Assembly (NCBI RefSeq): GCF_001428665.1
Contig: NZ_LMIJ01000011.1
Coordinates: 127,599 to 191,598 of the forward strand
Source of the DNA: Acidovorax sp. Root219
Lineage (GTDB): Bacteria; Pseudomonadota; Gammaproteobacteria; Burkholderiales; Burkholderiaceae_C
Length of the DNA stretch: 64,000 bases
Reading direction: 5' to 3'
In this document: positions 45,784-54,893 of the stretch, in pieces
How positions within the stretch are numbered: position 1 is the first letter of the stretch
How the letters are laid out: every line of letters begins with the position of its first letter
Translations under genes and position numbers: made by a program
Notes under the pieces: model-generated
The model's database searches: none
The model's input: only the letters and a program-made list of their open reading frames with translations
Told to the model about the DNA's origin: nothing

Positions 45784-46860
45784 TTACGGAGGCACCTGTG
45801 CCAAAGTACACAAGCGCCAGAAGTTGTAGGCGGCCATGGTCAGCGTCAACAACTGATCGACCTTGGCCCGACTTTAGACCATTACCTGGCGCATCGCGTC
45901 CGACCCCGTCCCCAGCCAAAGCACTGCTTGACGCGCTTTATCTTGCGCTGGCTGAGTTCGTAGCCAGCGTGTCGCGTGGTGCGTGCTTCGATGGCGCTGC
46001 CTCCCAAACGTTCTGTATTCTGCGCCACGTGTGGCGGGACGTGAATGTCGCGGCACGCCTTGACGGAACGTTTAGTGTCGTAGGCCTTTTCGGCGCCGAC
46101 TGTCACGAGCTTGATGGGCGCTGCCACGTCGGCCAGCATCCGGGCGGCCACCGTGTGTTCGGTCGTTCCCTCGGAGGTGCTGGCCATGACGTTGACCACA
46201 AAAACCGTGACGGTTGTCGATCAGAACGTGTCACGCATAGCTGGGCAACGCTGGGGCGGCATTGCTCTCGCGGTACAGCCGCGATTCAGGGTCGCTCTTG
46301 GGTTCGGGCGTGGCGCTACTGCGCGGCTCGCCACGCCAGTCCTCGGGCGGACGGCCATCGTCCGAACCGTCTTTGCGACGCTTGGTCCTGTGGCTGGCTC
46401 AAGCATGGAACAGCGTGTCGTCCAACCTGAAGTGTTCGCCCGACTGCAGGCCGCGCTGCTCGGCCATCTCGACGGTCGCGTTGAACAATTCGGTGACGGC
46501 ATCGTGCTCGATGAGCCGGTCGCAGTTCTTACTGAAGACCGAGTGATTCCACACGCTGTCTTCGATGGCCAGTCCGACGAACCAGCGAAACCTTAGGTTG
46601 TAATGAATTTGCTCGACCAACTGCCGCTTGCGGTGCACGCTGTACAGAACCAGCAGCATCATGGCGCGCATCAGCTTTTCCGGTGCGATGCTGGGCCGCC
46701 CGCCCTTAACCTCAGCCACGTACACCGCGGAGAACCTGGCGCCCATTTCGACCAGAGCATCGTTAACCCACTGGCGAATCGGCCGCAGCAGTTGGTCGGG
46801 CCGCAAATGGCACTCTAGCCTGACCGAGGTGAACAGCGACTTGTTGACCTGTCTGCTCAT
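45784..46860 (-). pseudogene. Decayed IS5/IS1182-type transposase
   Basis: It starts MSRQVNKSLFTSVRLECHLR and contains GGRPSIAPEKLMRAMMLLVL, YSVHRKRQLVEQIHYNLRFR and NATVEMAEQRGLQSGEHF, the N-terminal domain of IS5/IS1182 transposases. The frame closes at 46399. The rest can be followed in other frames: SSEGTTEHTVAARMLADVAA, IEARTTRHAGYELSQRKIKR, and finally VDQLLTLTMAAYNFWRLCTL at about 45830. Several frameshifts and a stop mean it is inactive. Its ends were not located. Confidence 0.78.
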
Positions 46861-47052
46861 AGCATGCTGTGATCAATCCTTGTTCGAGGACGCACCGATG
46901 GCCGGCGACGACCGGGCCTAGATCGATAGATATTTCTACGGCCTGCTGGCCGACTAATCACAACACTCGAAGGTGCACCAGATCCAACCACTCATTCCCC
47001 GACTGCTAGTGCGGACTTCTCAATGCACATGCCATATCGATTTCATTTCGTT

Positions 47053-47097
47053 CGTTATGATATCGATCGTTATGATATCGATCGTTATGAAATGAGC
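47053..47097. promoter_or_regulatory. Three tandem 15-bp repeats, probable TetR operator array
   Basis: CGTTATGATATCGAT at 47053-47067 and 47068-47082 (identical), and CGTTATGAAATGAGC at 47083-47097 (the first 8 bases match). They lie 22 bp upstream of the SDR start and share the sequence ATCGTTATGAT with the TetR promoter at 43543. The array overlaps the expected promoter, consistent with repression. Confidence 0.8.
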
Positions 47098-47118
47098 GTA
47101 TGCTCGCCTAGTTGAAAG

Positions 47119-48093
47119 ATGAACGAAATGAATATTTTTGGTGCAAAAACGACCGCCGAAGAAGTGCTGGCTGGTTTTGATCTAAAGGGAAAGAGCTTTC
47201 TGGTCACTGGTGCGACTTCTGGTATCGGTCGCGAAACAGCTCGCGCGCTGATGACTCACGGCGCTAACGTCATTGGTACTGCAAAAGATGCATCGAAAGC
47301 TGGAGAGGCGACCGCTCAGATCCGCCAAGCTGCGGCGCTGGGCGGCGGTATCTGGGAACTAATTGACCTCGATCTTTCGTCACTAGCCAACGTACGCCTC
47401 GCAGCCGAGAAGCTTGTTAAGGACGGCAGGAAGTTCGACGCGATCGTCGCGAATGCAGGTGTGATGGCGCCTCCATTTGGCCGCACGGCTGACGGCTTTG
47501 AGCTCCAATTCGGCATCAATCACATCGGCCACTTCGTATTCGTAAACTCTATCGAGCCTCTGCTGATCGATGGAGGCCGCCTAGTCGTGCTGTCGTCGCA
47601 AGCCCATCGCGGCGCAGACGTAGACCTTGTTGACCCAAACTTCGACGACCATCCCTATAACACTTGGACTGCATACAGCCAGTCCAAGACCGCGAATGCT
47701 TTGTTTGCAGTGGAATTCGATAAGCGTCATCGCGCCCGCGGCGTTCGCGCCGCCTCCGTCATGCCAGGCAACTCATTGACGAACCTTCCCCAATACCTGT
47801 CGCAAGAAACTCTCCAAGGTCTGTTTGCGACAGTGGGGAAAGCTCGTGCCGATGCTGGCCTGCCGCCCCCGGAACTTAAGGAGATCCCACAGGCGGCTGC
47901 AACCTCGGTTTGGGCCGCGGTCGTAGCAAACAAAGACGAAATCGGTGGCCGTTACCTTGAGGACTGCGCGGTCGCAACAGTTGTCGACATGGTGAACCCG
48001 TTCGCCGATGGTGTCCGGTCGTACGCATTGGATTCAGCCAAGGCGGCCCAGTTGTGGGCGCGGACAGAAGAGCTGGTCCGCGCGGCCGCTTGA
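47119..48093 (+). CDS. Short-chain dehydrogenase/reductase
   Basis: 324 residues. The SDR cofactor loop is GATSGIGRETARALM (GxxxGxG), NAG is at IVANAGVMAPPFGR, and catalytic Tyr-Lys is at WTAYSQSKTANALF. The extended C-terminus and retinol-dehydrogenase-like substrate loop place it near WWOX/retinol-type SDRs. It uses NAD(P)H; the substrate is unknown. It is the first gene of the TetR-type regulated locus, with the operator array just upstream and the next gene only 8 bp downstream. Intact. Confidence 0.9.
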   Translation: MNEMNIFGAKTTAEEVLAGFDLKGKSFLVTGATSGIGRETARALMTHGANVIGTAKDASKAGEATAQIRQAAALGGGIWELIDLDLSSLANVRLAAEKLVKDGRKFDAIVANAGVMAPPFGRTADGFELQFGINHIGHFVFVNSIEPLLIDGGRLVVLSSQAHRGADVDLVDPNFDDHPYNTWTAYSQSKTANALFAVEFDKRHRARGVRAASVMPGNSLTNLPQYLSQETLQGLFATVGKARADAGLPPPELKEIPQAAATSVWAAVVANKDEIGGRYLEDCAVATVVDMVNPFADGVRSYALDSAKAAQLWARTEELVRAAA

Positions 48094-48101
48094 GGAACTA
48101 T

Positions 48102-48755
48102 ATGAATACCGTCGGCATCATCGGCGCAGGAGAGGTTGGGAGCAATATTGCTCGCGCGCTCATCTCTATTGGCTACAACGTCGTAGTAGCGAACTCACGC
48201 GGGCCTGAGACCCTGAGACAACTCATACAGAGCCTAGGCCCGTCAGCCCGCGCGGCAACCGCTGCAGAAGCTGCTGAAGCCGGTGACTTCGTTGTTATTG
48301 CTGTGCCCCTTAAGTTGGCAAACGACATGCCGGTGATGGAGTTGGCGGGCAAGATAGTTCTTGATACTAATAACTACATGAGCTGGCGCGACGGCAACTA
48401 CCCGATGATAGATTCGGGTGAAAGGACTGTGTACGAACTCCGCCAGGAGCATCTTCCGACGTCGAAGGTCGTTCAGGCCTTCACACACATTCAAGCGCCT
48501 CGTATCACCAATGCAGGCCTGCCCCGTGGTGCGCGTCGCCGCTTGGCGTTTCCTATCTCCAGCAATTTCCCTGAGGCGATTGAGCTTGTGGCGGCACTGT
48601 TCGATCGGCTCGGCTACGACACAGTCGACAACAGCCCATTGCGTGAGTCATGGAAGACAGCACCTGGGCAGCCAGCCTGGCGGGACCTCAACCATCAAAA
48701 TCGCGACGAACTGATAGAGAACATTTCGAAGGCGCAGCGCTTCGTTCTGCGGTAA
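48102..48755 (+). CDS. F420-dependent-NADP-reductase-like dinucleotide-binding protein
   Basis: 217 residues from ATG 48102, with a GAGGAAC ribosome site 8 bp after the SDR stop. The N-terminal Rossmann motif reads MNTVGIIGAGEVGSNIARAL (GxGxxG), with ANSRGPETLRQL and VVIAVPLKLANDMPVMELAG. It belongs to the NADP_F420 group (F420_oxidored) of predicted reductases. Betaproteobacteria lack F420, so NADP is the likely cofactor. It is tightly coupled to the SDR, which points to a shared pathway. The exact reaction is unknown. Confidence 0.85.
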   Translation: MNTVGIIGAGEVGSNIARALISIGYNVVVANSRGPETLRQLIQSLGPSARAATAAEAAEAGDFVVIAVPLKLANDMPVMELAGKIVLDTNNYMSWRDGNYPMIDSGERTVYELRQEHLPTSKVVQAFTHIQAPRITNAGLPRGARRRLAFPISSNFPEAIELVAALFDRLGYDTVDNSPLRESWKTAPGQPAWRDLNHQNRDELIENISKAQRFVLR

Positions 48756-49052
48756 CGCAGTTCCCGTGGGCACGCCGCTGATTGTCTCAACCAGCCCCCG
48801 TTTTCCGCGCGCCTGACAACCTTCGCTCCCTACTAGTACTCAAGCCTGTTCCCTAAGTTCACATACAAGCGGCTACTCTAACGAACGGCACTGATTAAGT
48901 AAGCTTTTTCGAACCCAGGCTCAAACTAGCGTTGTAACGAATCTGAGCCGTCCATAGCGAGTGATTCAGCCCTTACATAGAGACAACTTTGGATCCCGAT
49001 ACATCCGCTGTTTATTGATTGGCTGCATGTCGGGGTGCAGCTAGATATAGGA
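48756..49052. other. Intergenic region, no gene seen
   Basis: About 300 bp between the F420-type gene and the next SDR. It probably has a promoter; no operator repeat like that at 47.05 kb was found. Confidence 0.4.
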
Positions 49053-49829
49053 ATGATTTTGCAGAACACTAATTTAGATCTCAAGGGCAAAGTTGCCCTG
49101 GTTACTGGCGGCTCGCGTGGACTCGGCGCCCAGATCGCGCTGTCTCTTGCTACTCGTGGGGCGGATGTTGCGATCAGCTATGTCGCGTCTGCAGAGAAGG
49201 CGGAAGCTGTTGTCAAAACTTTGCGGGAAAAGGGTGTACGCGCGATCGCGATAAAGAGCGATCAAGAAGATACGGCTGCCGCTAAGCCACTTGTCCAGGA
49301 AGTGGTCGCCCAGCTGGGAAAGCTTGACATCTTGGTGAACAACGCCGCCATCGTGGCGAAGGGGCAAACAGTTGACGATCCTTTACTTAACGTGGAAGCG
49401 TTGGACCGACAGTGGCGAATCAACGTTATGGGCGTGGTGGCAACCACGCGTGCAGCCGCTCAAGTTCTACCTGATGGTGGGCGGATCATCTTCATCGGCT
49501 CCTTGAATGGAACTCATGCACTTTTCCCAGGCGTTGCCGATTACGCCGGTACCAAATCAGCTCTGATCGGCTATGCAAAGGGGGTCGCTAGAGACCTTGG
49601 CAGCCGCAACATCACGGTAAACGTGGTCCAACCGGGGGCGATGCCTACAGACATGATGGTTGAAGCACTCGGCAGTACGAACGCGCCTGACACCTTCCTT
49701 GATATGCATCCCATTCGCCGTATCGCGAAACTGGAAGAAGTTGCTTCTGCAGTGTCATTTCTAGCAAGTCCGGATGCCGGGTATATGACTGGAGGAGTCA
49801 TCGATGTGGCGGGAGGTCTAGCTATTTGA
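49053..49829 (+). CDS. Short-chain dehydrogenase/reductase (FabG-like)
   Basis: 258 residues from ATG 49053, which follows ATAGGA; an upstream GTG at 49035 is possible. Landmarks: LKGKVALVTGGSRGLGAQIA (TGxxxGxG), LDILVNNAAIVAKG (NNA), IIFIGSLNGTHALFPGVADY and catalytic YAGTKSALIGYAKG, and a C-terminal GYMTGGVIDVAGGLAI. A classical FabG-like SDR with NADPH preference. It is probably part of the same redox cluster, but in a separate transcription unit. Intact. Confidence 0.9.
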   Translation: MILQNTNLDLKGKVALVTGGSRGLGAQIALSLATRGADVAISYVASAEKAEAVVKTLREKGVRAIAIKSDQEDTAAAKPLVQEVVAQLGKLDILVNNAAIVAKGQTVDDPLLNVEALDRQWRINVMGVVATTRAAAQVLPDGGRIIFIGSLNGTHALFPGVADYAGTKSALIGYAKGVARDLGSRNITVNVVQPGAMPTDMMVEALGSTNAPDTFLDMHPIRRIAKLEEVASAVSFLASPDAGYMTGGVIDVAGGLAI

Positions 49830-50401
49830 TGAAATCGGGGGCACGGTTTGTGCTCGCAGAATGCGCGCCTCCCAGCCCTTGAGATTGCCTACACAGCGCG
49901 CATCAGATCTGTTGCTCTGAGGCCTGGGGTGATGTTGCAGACTTTGTTGCTTAAGGTGGTTCGCCCTCCTCGATTGCTTGAGCCTCGTGCGTACCCAGCA
50001 TCTTTTTTGTCACGTTATCCCAGCTGTCCTTTCCGATCCCTGCGCCACGCCGACTAGTTTGGGCTGAATTGCCCAATTGGAAACTCGAAATCAAAGTTAG
50101 CGCTATCGGTCTCAAGCCGAATTTCCCACTGGGCAGGCTTAGCCCATGTACCTGCGCTAACCCATCCCGCATATCACCTTTGATGCATGACTACCTTCGC
50201 CTTAAGGGTATGGCGCACGCGCGGCTGGACCATCACCATGGAGTGGCGAACAAGACCAATCTCATGACGCAGAAGGTCACGGTTCGTGGGATCAAGGGAC
50301 CGCCGGGCTGGTGGTTCGTGGTAGCCATCCCGGCAGCGGGTTGACGCAGGAGCATGCCCACCAGCCCAAGCTGTTTTAACTTAAGAAAGAAGGAAAAATC
50401 T
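49830..50401. other. Intergenic region, no gene seen
   Basis: About 570 bp without a supportable gene. The word GGGCTGAATTGCCCAATTGG occurs around 50060-50080, a short near-palindrome that could be an operator for the hydrolase gene. Confidence 0.4.
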
Positions 50402-51382
50402 ATGCTCTCTCATCTGTTTAAATCTGCCGTTTTCGCATTGGCTCTGGCCACGACGAACGTCGGCGTATGGGCTTCTGGTACTCCTGCCGAACGGGTCGAG
50501 TCAGCGCGGGAGGAGTTCCCCGCCCCAGCTGGCTTCGCTCCGGGCTTTCGTAGCGTAGATGGAGTGAACCTCCACTATCTGAAGGGCGGTAAGGGCAAGC
50601 TGGTTCTCCTAGTCCATGGCTACGGCCAGACCTGGTACGAATGGCGTTACCTGATGCCGGAACTAGCCAAATCGCACACGGTCGTCGCCGTTGACCTACC
50701 CGCTCTTGGTCAATCGGGCAGCACGAAGTCCTATGCCGGTCAGGATGTGGCAAAGCTTCTTCATAAATTTGCTAAAAGCTTCAGCCCTGATGCACCCTTC
50801 GACCTCGTGGCACACGACATTGGCATCTGGAATACCTATCCCATGGTGGTTCAGAACCAGGATGATGTCCGGCGGGTGGCTTTCATGGAAGCTCCGATCC
50901 CGGATGAAGGCCTTTACGGATGGCCCGCCTTTACTGACAAAGGCGCATCTCTCGCTTGGCATTTCAGCTTCTTCAATCTCGCAGCTCCGCTTCCGGAGAT
51001 GATGCTTGCAGGCAAGGAGCGGGTCTTCCTGGAAGACTTTATCCTCACTCGTGCCGTCAACAAGAAGGCGTTTCCGCCTGATGTCCTCGACATGTACGCG
51101 AAATCGTGGGCCAAGCCGGCAAGCTTGATAGCGAGCCTGGAATACTATCGCGCACTGAACGAGACGGCCCAGCGTAACAAGCCCTTGGCCGCCACAAAGC
51201 TCACTATGCCGGTGCTGGCCATTGGCGGGGGCAACAGTATGGGCGCATATCAAGGCGAACAACTGCGCAAGTACGCGGTCAACGTGCAGTCCGAGACCAT
51301 TCAGGGATGTGGCCACTGGTTGCCAGAGGAGTGCCCGAACGAGCTCAACTCGCTGGTCGTGAACTTCCTCACCGCAAAGTAA
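50402..51382 (+). CDS. Exported alpha/beta hydrolase (epoxide-hydrolase/dehalogenase-like)
   Basis: 326 residues from ATG 50402 (AAGGA ribosome site), with a signal peptide (MLSHLFKSAVFALALATTNV, cleaved near WAS). HGYGQTWYEWRYLMPELAKS is the oxyanion region. The nucleophile elbow reads FDLVAHDIGIWNTYPMVVQN, with Asp in place of Ser, as in epoxide hydrolases and haloalkane dehalogenases. GCGHWLPEECPNEL supplies the catalytic His. The exported location is unusual. It could hydrolyse epoxides or halogenated or lactone substrates reaching the periplasm; this is inferred from the Asp nucleophile only. Confidence 0.86.
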   Translation: MLSHLFKSAVFALALATTNVGVWASGTPAERVESAREEFPAPAGFAPGFRSVDGVNLHYLKGGKGKLVLLVHGYGQTWYEWRYLMPELAKSHTVVAVDLPALGQSGSTKSYAGQDVAKLLHKFAKSFSPDAPFDLVAHDIGIWNTYPMVVQNQDDVRRVAFMEAPIPDEGLYGWPAFTDKGASLAWHFSFFNLAAPLPEMMLAGKERVFLEDFILTRAVNKKAFPPDVLDMYAKSWAKPASLIASLEYYRALNETAQRNKPLAATKLTMPVLAIGGGNSMGAYQGEQLRKYAVNVQSETIQGCGHWLPEECPNELNSLVVNFLTAK

Positions 51383-51474
51383 AACGCGCAGCGGGAGCGG
51401 GGTAACTGCGTCTGCTTGCATATACCAGCGGCCAGGAGCCCCATTCAGCAGATATCCGAGTTTAAGGAGCTCTC

Positions 51475-52575
51475 ATGGGCAAACAGCCTATCAGAGTGGG
51501 GTTCATCGGTCTCAACCCCGATAGCAAATGGGCCGCCACTGCACACATCCCAGCACTGCGCCTACTTGAAGGTGATTTCGAGATCGTAGGCGTCGCCAAC
51601 CGGACCTTGAAAAGCGCGCAACGTACCGCACGTGAACTTGACCTTCGACTGGCGTTTGCGAGTCCGGAAGAGTTGATTTCTTCACCAGATATCGATCTCG
51701 TCGTCGTTACCGTTAAGGTGCCCCACCACCTCGAACTCGTTTCCGCAGCGCTGAAAGCTGGGAAGCACGTTTACTGTGAGTGGCCGCTCGGCAAGGGACT
51801 TGATGAAGCCCGTGAGCTGGCGGCTATGGCACGTGAAACTGCGTCCGTTGCGGTGATCGGCACGCAGGGACGACTTGCAGCCGGCGTCGAAGCTTTGAAG
51901 GCTCTGATTGCCGACGGCTACGTCGGAAAGGTTCTTTCCTCCAGCATCATCGCGTCAGGCGGGAACTGGGCCGGGCAAGCCTCCGCTGAGATCTACTATC
52001 TGTCGGACAGCGCGAATGGCGCCTCAATGCAGTCCATTGCTTTGGGCCACACACTCGTCGCCGTTCAGCATGTGCTCGGCGGTTTCTCGGCCTTGGATGC
52101 GACCTTTGGGCGCCACTTCGATTCGGTGAAGATCATCGAAACGGCGGAGGTTTTACCCAAAGACGTACCAGATCAAGTAATGGTGCAGGGCCACATGACG
52201 AGCGGTGCTGCGATTTCAATCCACTATCGTGCAGGCGCCTCCCGCGGCACAAATTTCCTTTGGGAGATTAATGGCACTGAAGGAGACATTCAGGTCACCG
52301 GCGACATGGGCTACCCCCAGATCGTCGAACTCTCGATTTCGGGCGGCCGGCTCGACGATCGCGCACTGGCACCGCTCGCGCCGAGGCGCCGCCGTGCAGT
52401 AGGCGAGGGTTTGTCGCCGGCCGCTGAGGCCGTGGCAGAGATTTACAAGTGCATCGCTACGGACATTCGCACCGGCAGCCGGACTGCGCCGAACTTCGAC
52501 GATGGGTTGGCGCTGCACGAATTGATCGCTCGCATCGAAGACTCTGCTGCCGCCAAGAACGAGCGGATGGGCTGA
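51475..52575 (+). CDS. Gfo/Idh/MocA-family oxidoreductase
   Basis: 366 residues with a strong AAGGAGCTCTC ribosome site. The N-terminal Rossmann half has IRVGFIGLNPDSKWAATAHI, FEIVGVANRTLKSAQRTARE and the family signature KAGKHVYCEWPLGKGLDEAR (the EKP site reads EWP). The C-terminal half is the substrate-binding beta-sheet. It is likely NAD(P)-dependent, on a sugar or polyol-like substrate. It follows the hydrolase by about 90 bp on the same strand. Intact. Confidence 0.88.
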   Translation: MGKQPIRVGFIGLNPDSKWAATAHIPALRLLEGDFEIVGVANRTLKSAQRTARELDLRLAFASPEELISSPDIDLVVVTVKVPHHLELVSAALKAGKHVYCEWPLGKGLDEARELAAMARETASVAVIGTQGRLAAGVEALKALIADGYVGKVLSSSIIASGGNWAGQASAEIYYLSDSANGASMQSIALGHTLVAVQHVLGGFSALDATFGRHFDSVKIIETAEVLPKDVPDQVMVQGHMTSGAAISIHYRAGASRGTNFLWEINGTEGDIQVTGDMGYPQIVELSISGGRLDDRALAPLAPRRRRAVGEGLSPAAEAVAEIYKCIATDIRTGSRTAPNFDDGLALHELIARIEDSAAAKNERMG

Positions 52576-52728
52576 GGGGCAATCGAACTGGCTTCCGTGA
52601 TGATCCGGCTCTCTCACGTCGAGACAGTTAATAGCCGTCGAAGGAGAGCCCTACCAAGATCCTGGCGCATAGGAGCACTTCGCCGATCAACCTCCTCAGG
52701 TACCAGAAAACGATGAAAGGACCAATTG

Positions 52729-53244
52729 ATGACCGATTTAACCTCGAGGCGACTCGTCGTAGCAGGTTTTGGCCTGGGACTCTTAACTATGTCTACAAGT
52801 GACTCCCTGGCCCTAGAAGAAAGACCTGAGAGAAAAGGCAGCACTCAAATGACAGAGAAAAAAATTCGTGACATATTTGATCGCTATATCGCCGCGCTTA
52901 ACGCGCATCAGATGGATCGGATGACGGAATTCGTTCATGACAAAGTCGTCCAAAACCTGAAGCTCGTATCGCGGGAAGATGTCATATCCGACTTGAAAGG
53001 GCATATCAACGCTGTCCCTGACTTCAGGTGGCGCGTAAGGGACGTGGTCGTAGAAGGTGACACTATTGCAGCGCGCTTGTTCAACATCGGAACACCAGCC
53101 AAGTCATGGCTCGGAATTGAGCCCACTGGAAAAACAGTGGAGACGCTCGAGTTCGCCTTTCATAAGGTGCGAGACGGGAAGTTCTACGAGATGAACTATG
53201 CGATGGACGTAATCGGCCTGCGTAAGCGGCTCGGTCTTCGATGA
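52729..53244 (+). CDS. SnoaL-like NTF2-fold protein with a Tat-like leader
   Basis: 171 residues from ATG 52729 with AAAGGA upstream. The N-terminus MTDLTSRRLVVAGFGLGLLT has a twin-arginine followed by a hydrophobic segment. The rest reads KKIRDIFDRYIAALNAHQMD, VISDLKGHINAVPDFRWRVR and TGKTVETLEFAFHKVRDGKF, the SnoaL polyketide-cyclase-like cone fold. These act as cyclases, isomerases or hydratases on small hydrophobic molecules. It is probably exported. It sits downstream of the Gfo/Idh gene by about 150 bp. Function unknown. Confidence 0.75.
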   Translation: MTDLTSRRLVVAGFGLGLLTMSTSDSLALEERPERKGSTQMTEKKIRDIFDRYIAALNAHQMDRMTEFVHDKVVQNLKLVSREDVISDLKGHINAVPDFRWRVRDVVVEGDTIAARLFNIGTPAKSWLGIEPTGKTVETLEFAFHKVRDGKFYEMNYAMDVIGLRKRLGLR

Positions 53245-53603
53245 GTTCTGTTGGGATCACCGTTGCGGCATCACGTTGATGTTGACTGAGCTATTCGTTG
53301 AAAGGATGGGTCGCTGGCGGATAGTCAGATAGGCGGATGGTAAGACGATACTCATGCTCGAATAAGCCGTTTCCCCTGACCACGATCTGCTTCTGGAGAG
53401 GTACTACGCTCCCGCAAGGCGATCGTTGCAGGGGCCGTGGAAGCGTTCTGGTTCTCTATGGATGAGAGGTCTCGTCACAGCTCTGCGTCTGTAGAGTTCA
53501 ATCCCCTCTTTCGGTCTATGCGCAGCTCGCTCGTTTGAGAGATGCCACATGCGCTCCATGTAGTGACACTGAGTCGTACATTCTCCCAGGACACCCTAAC
53601 ATC
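53245..53603. other. Intergenic region, no gene seen
   Basis: About 360 bp holding no protein-like frame. Likely the promoter of the downstream KGG gene. Confidence 0.4.
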
Positions 53604-53807
53604 ATGGATACCACCCTCCGACCCACGCGCGGATTCGCTCAGATGCCGCCCGAACTGAGGCGGCAGATAGCCTCGCGCGGCGGCCTGGCAGCCCGAGCGA
53701 ATGGAACCGCACTCCGGTTCACGCATGAGGAGGCAGCAGCAGCGGCTCGACGTGGCGCCGAGTTGCGCCCATGGAAGGCTCTTTTTTGGATCTCTGCAAA
53801 CGCGTGA
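53604..53807 (+). CDS. Small KGG-type stress protein
   Basis: 67 residues from ATG 53604: MDTTLRPTRGFAQMPPELRR, QIASRGGLAARANGTALRFT, HEEAAAAARRGAEL. It resembles stress proteins with KGG/acidophilic-repeat motifs (RGFAxMxPExxxxIASxGG, then EEAxxAxRxG), though the second KGG core is degenerate. It is probably soluble, small and highly charged. The C-terminal tail after RRGAEL (RPWKALFWISANA) departs from the family and may have been altered by a frameshift. Confidence 0.6.
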   Translation: MDTTLRPTRGFAQMPPELRRQIASRGGLAARANGTALRFTHEEAAAAARRGAELRPWKALFWISANA

Positions 53808-53912
53808 CTGCGGCGTGCACCCCAGCAAAGAACTTCCGAGCACTTCCGGGCTTCACCAGTCCGAGGCATGCCGATGACACCGCTCGTTGGCAACACATCC
53901 TGAAAGAAACTC

Positions 53913-54773
53913 ATGATGGCAGTGAGCTACAAGACCCAACAGGCGGGTCAGGTAGAAGTGTTCTACCGCGAAGCCGGACCAAAGAACGCCCCTGTTCTTC
54001 TGCTGCTGCACGGATTTCCGTCGTCCAGCCATATGTTCCGCGAGCTGATCCCGCAACTGGCCGATCGGTATCGCGTGATCGCGCCAGACCTTCCAGGGTT
54101 CGGGTACACAAATGCGCCCGACCGCGGAGAATTCGATTACACCTTCGACAACCTAGCCAAGGTCATGGACGAGTTCACGCAGGCTCTCTCGCTGCAGCGC
54201 TATGCGATCTACGTCTTTGACTATGGTGCGCCGACCGGATACCGTCTAGCGGCCGCTCACCCTGAGCGAGTGACAGCTCTGATCAGCCAGAACGGTAACG
54301 CCTATATGGAAGGCTTCAGCGACAAGTGGGATGCGTGGCAGACCTACTGGCGCGATCCTAGCCTTAAGAACCGGGATGCTTGTCGGTCTTCTCTCTCCGC
54401 CGACGTGATCGAGAACTGGCAATACCGCACCGGCACAGATCCACAGCGATTGAATCCTGATGGATTTATGTTGGATATCGCGTTGATGTCACGACCGGGT
54501 GCCGAGGAGATCCAGCTCGATCTGATTCTGGATTACCGAAGCAATCTGGAACGGTACCCTGAGTTTCAGCAATATTTCCGAACACACCTTCCGCCGTTCT
54601 TGGCTGTCTGGGGGAGGCACGATCCGGCGTTCCTGCCTGCAGGTGCACAAGCCTACAAGCGCGACCTTCCGCACGCACATGTCCACCTGCTGGATACTGG
54701 ACACTTCGCATTGGAAACCCATTCGGCAGAGGTCGCTCAGATTGTCCGCAGCTTCCTCAGCCAGCACCTCTGA
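53913..54773 (+). CDS. Alpha/beta hydrolase with Asp nucleophile (dehalogenase-like)
   Basis: 286 residues (ATG 53913, or 53916). LLLLHGFPSSSHMFRELIPQ and VIAPDLPGFGYTNAPDRGEF are typical. The nucleophile elbow reads YAIYVFDYGAPTGYRLAAAH with Asp; the acid/base region shows AVWGRHDPAFLPAGA and LLDTGHFALETHSAEVA (His). This set is common in the haloalkane dehalogenase/epoxide hydrolase branch. It is cytoplasmic, unlike the exported homologue at 50.4 kb. It is the last gene before the convergent regulator. Substrate unknown. Confidence 0.87.
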   Translation: MMAVSYKTQQAGQVEVFYREAGPKNAPVLLLLHGFPSSSHMFRELIPQLADRYRVIAPDLPGFGYTNAPDRGEFDYTFDNLAKVMDEFTQALSLQRYAIYVFDYGAPTGYRLAAAHPERVTALISQNGNAYMEGFSDKWDAWQTYWRDPSLKNRDACRSSLSADVIENWQYRTGTDPQRLNPDGFMLDIALMSRPGAEEIQLDLILDYRSNLERYPEFQQYFRTHLPPFLAVWGRHDPAFLPAGAQAYKRDLPHAHVHLLDTGHFALETHSAEVAQIVRSFLSQHL

Positions 54774-54893
54774 AGCTGAACTTGCTGGCGCTGACCTGAG
54801 CGATCTGCACTACAGCTTGTTTTCGAGTGATCTAACCACAAGGCGGTTGAAACAAGCAATCGCCCCGTCAATCCCCTCAACGCGAGATTCTCG

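Noticed and set aside
48900-48930. TTCGAACCC word resembling a tRNA T-arm
   Set aside because: No acceptor or anticodon arms around it.
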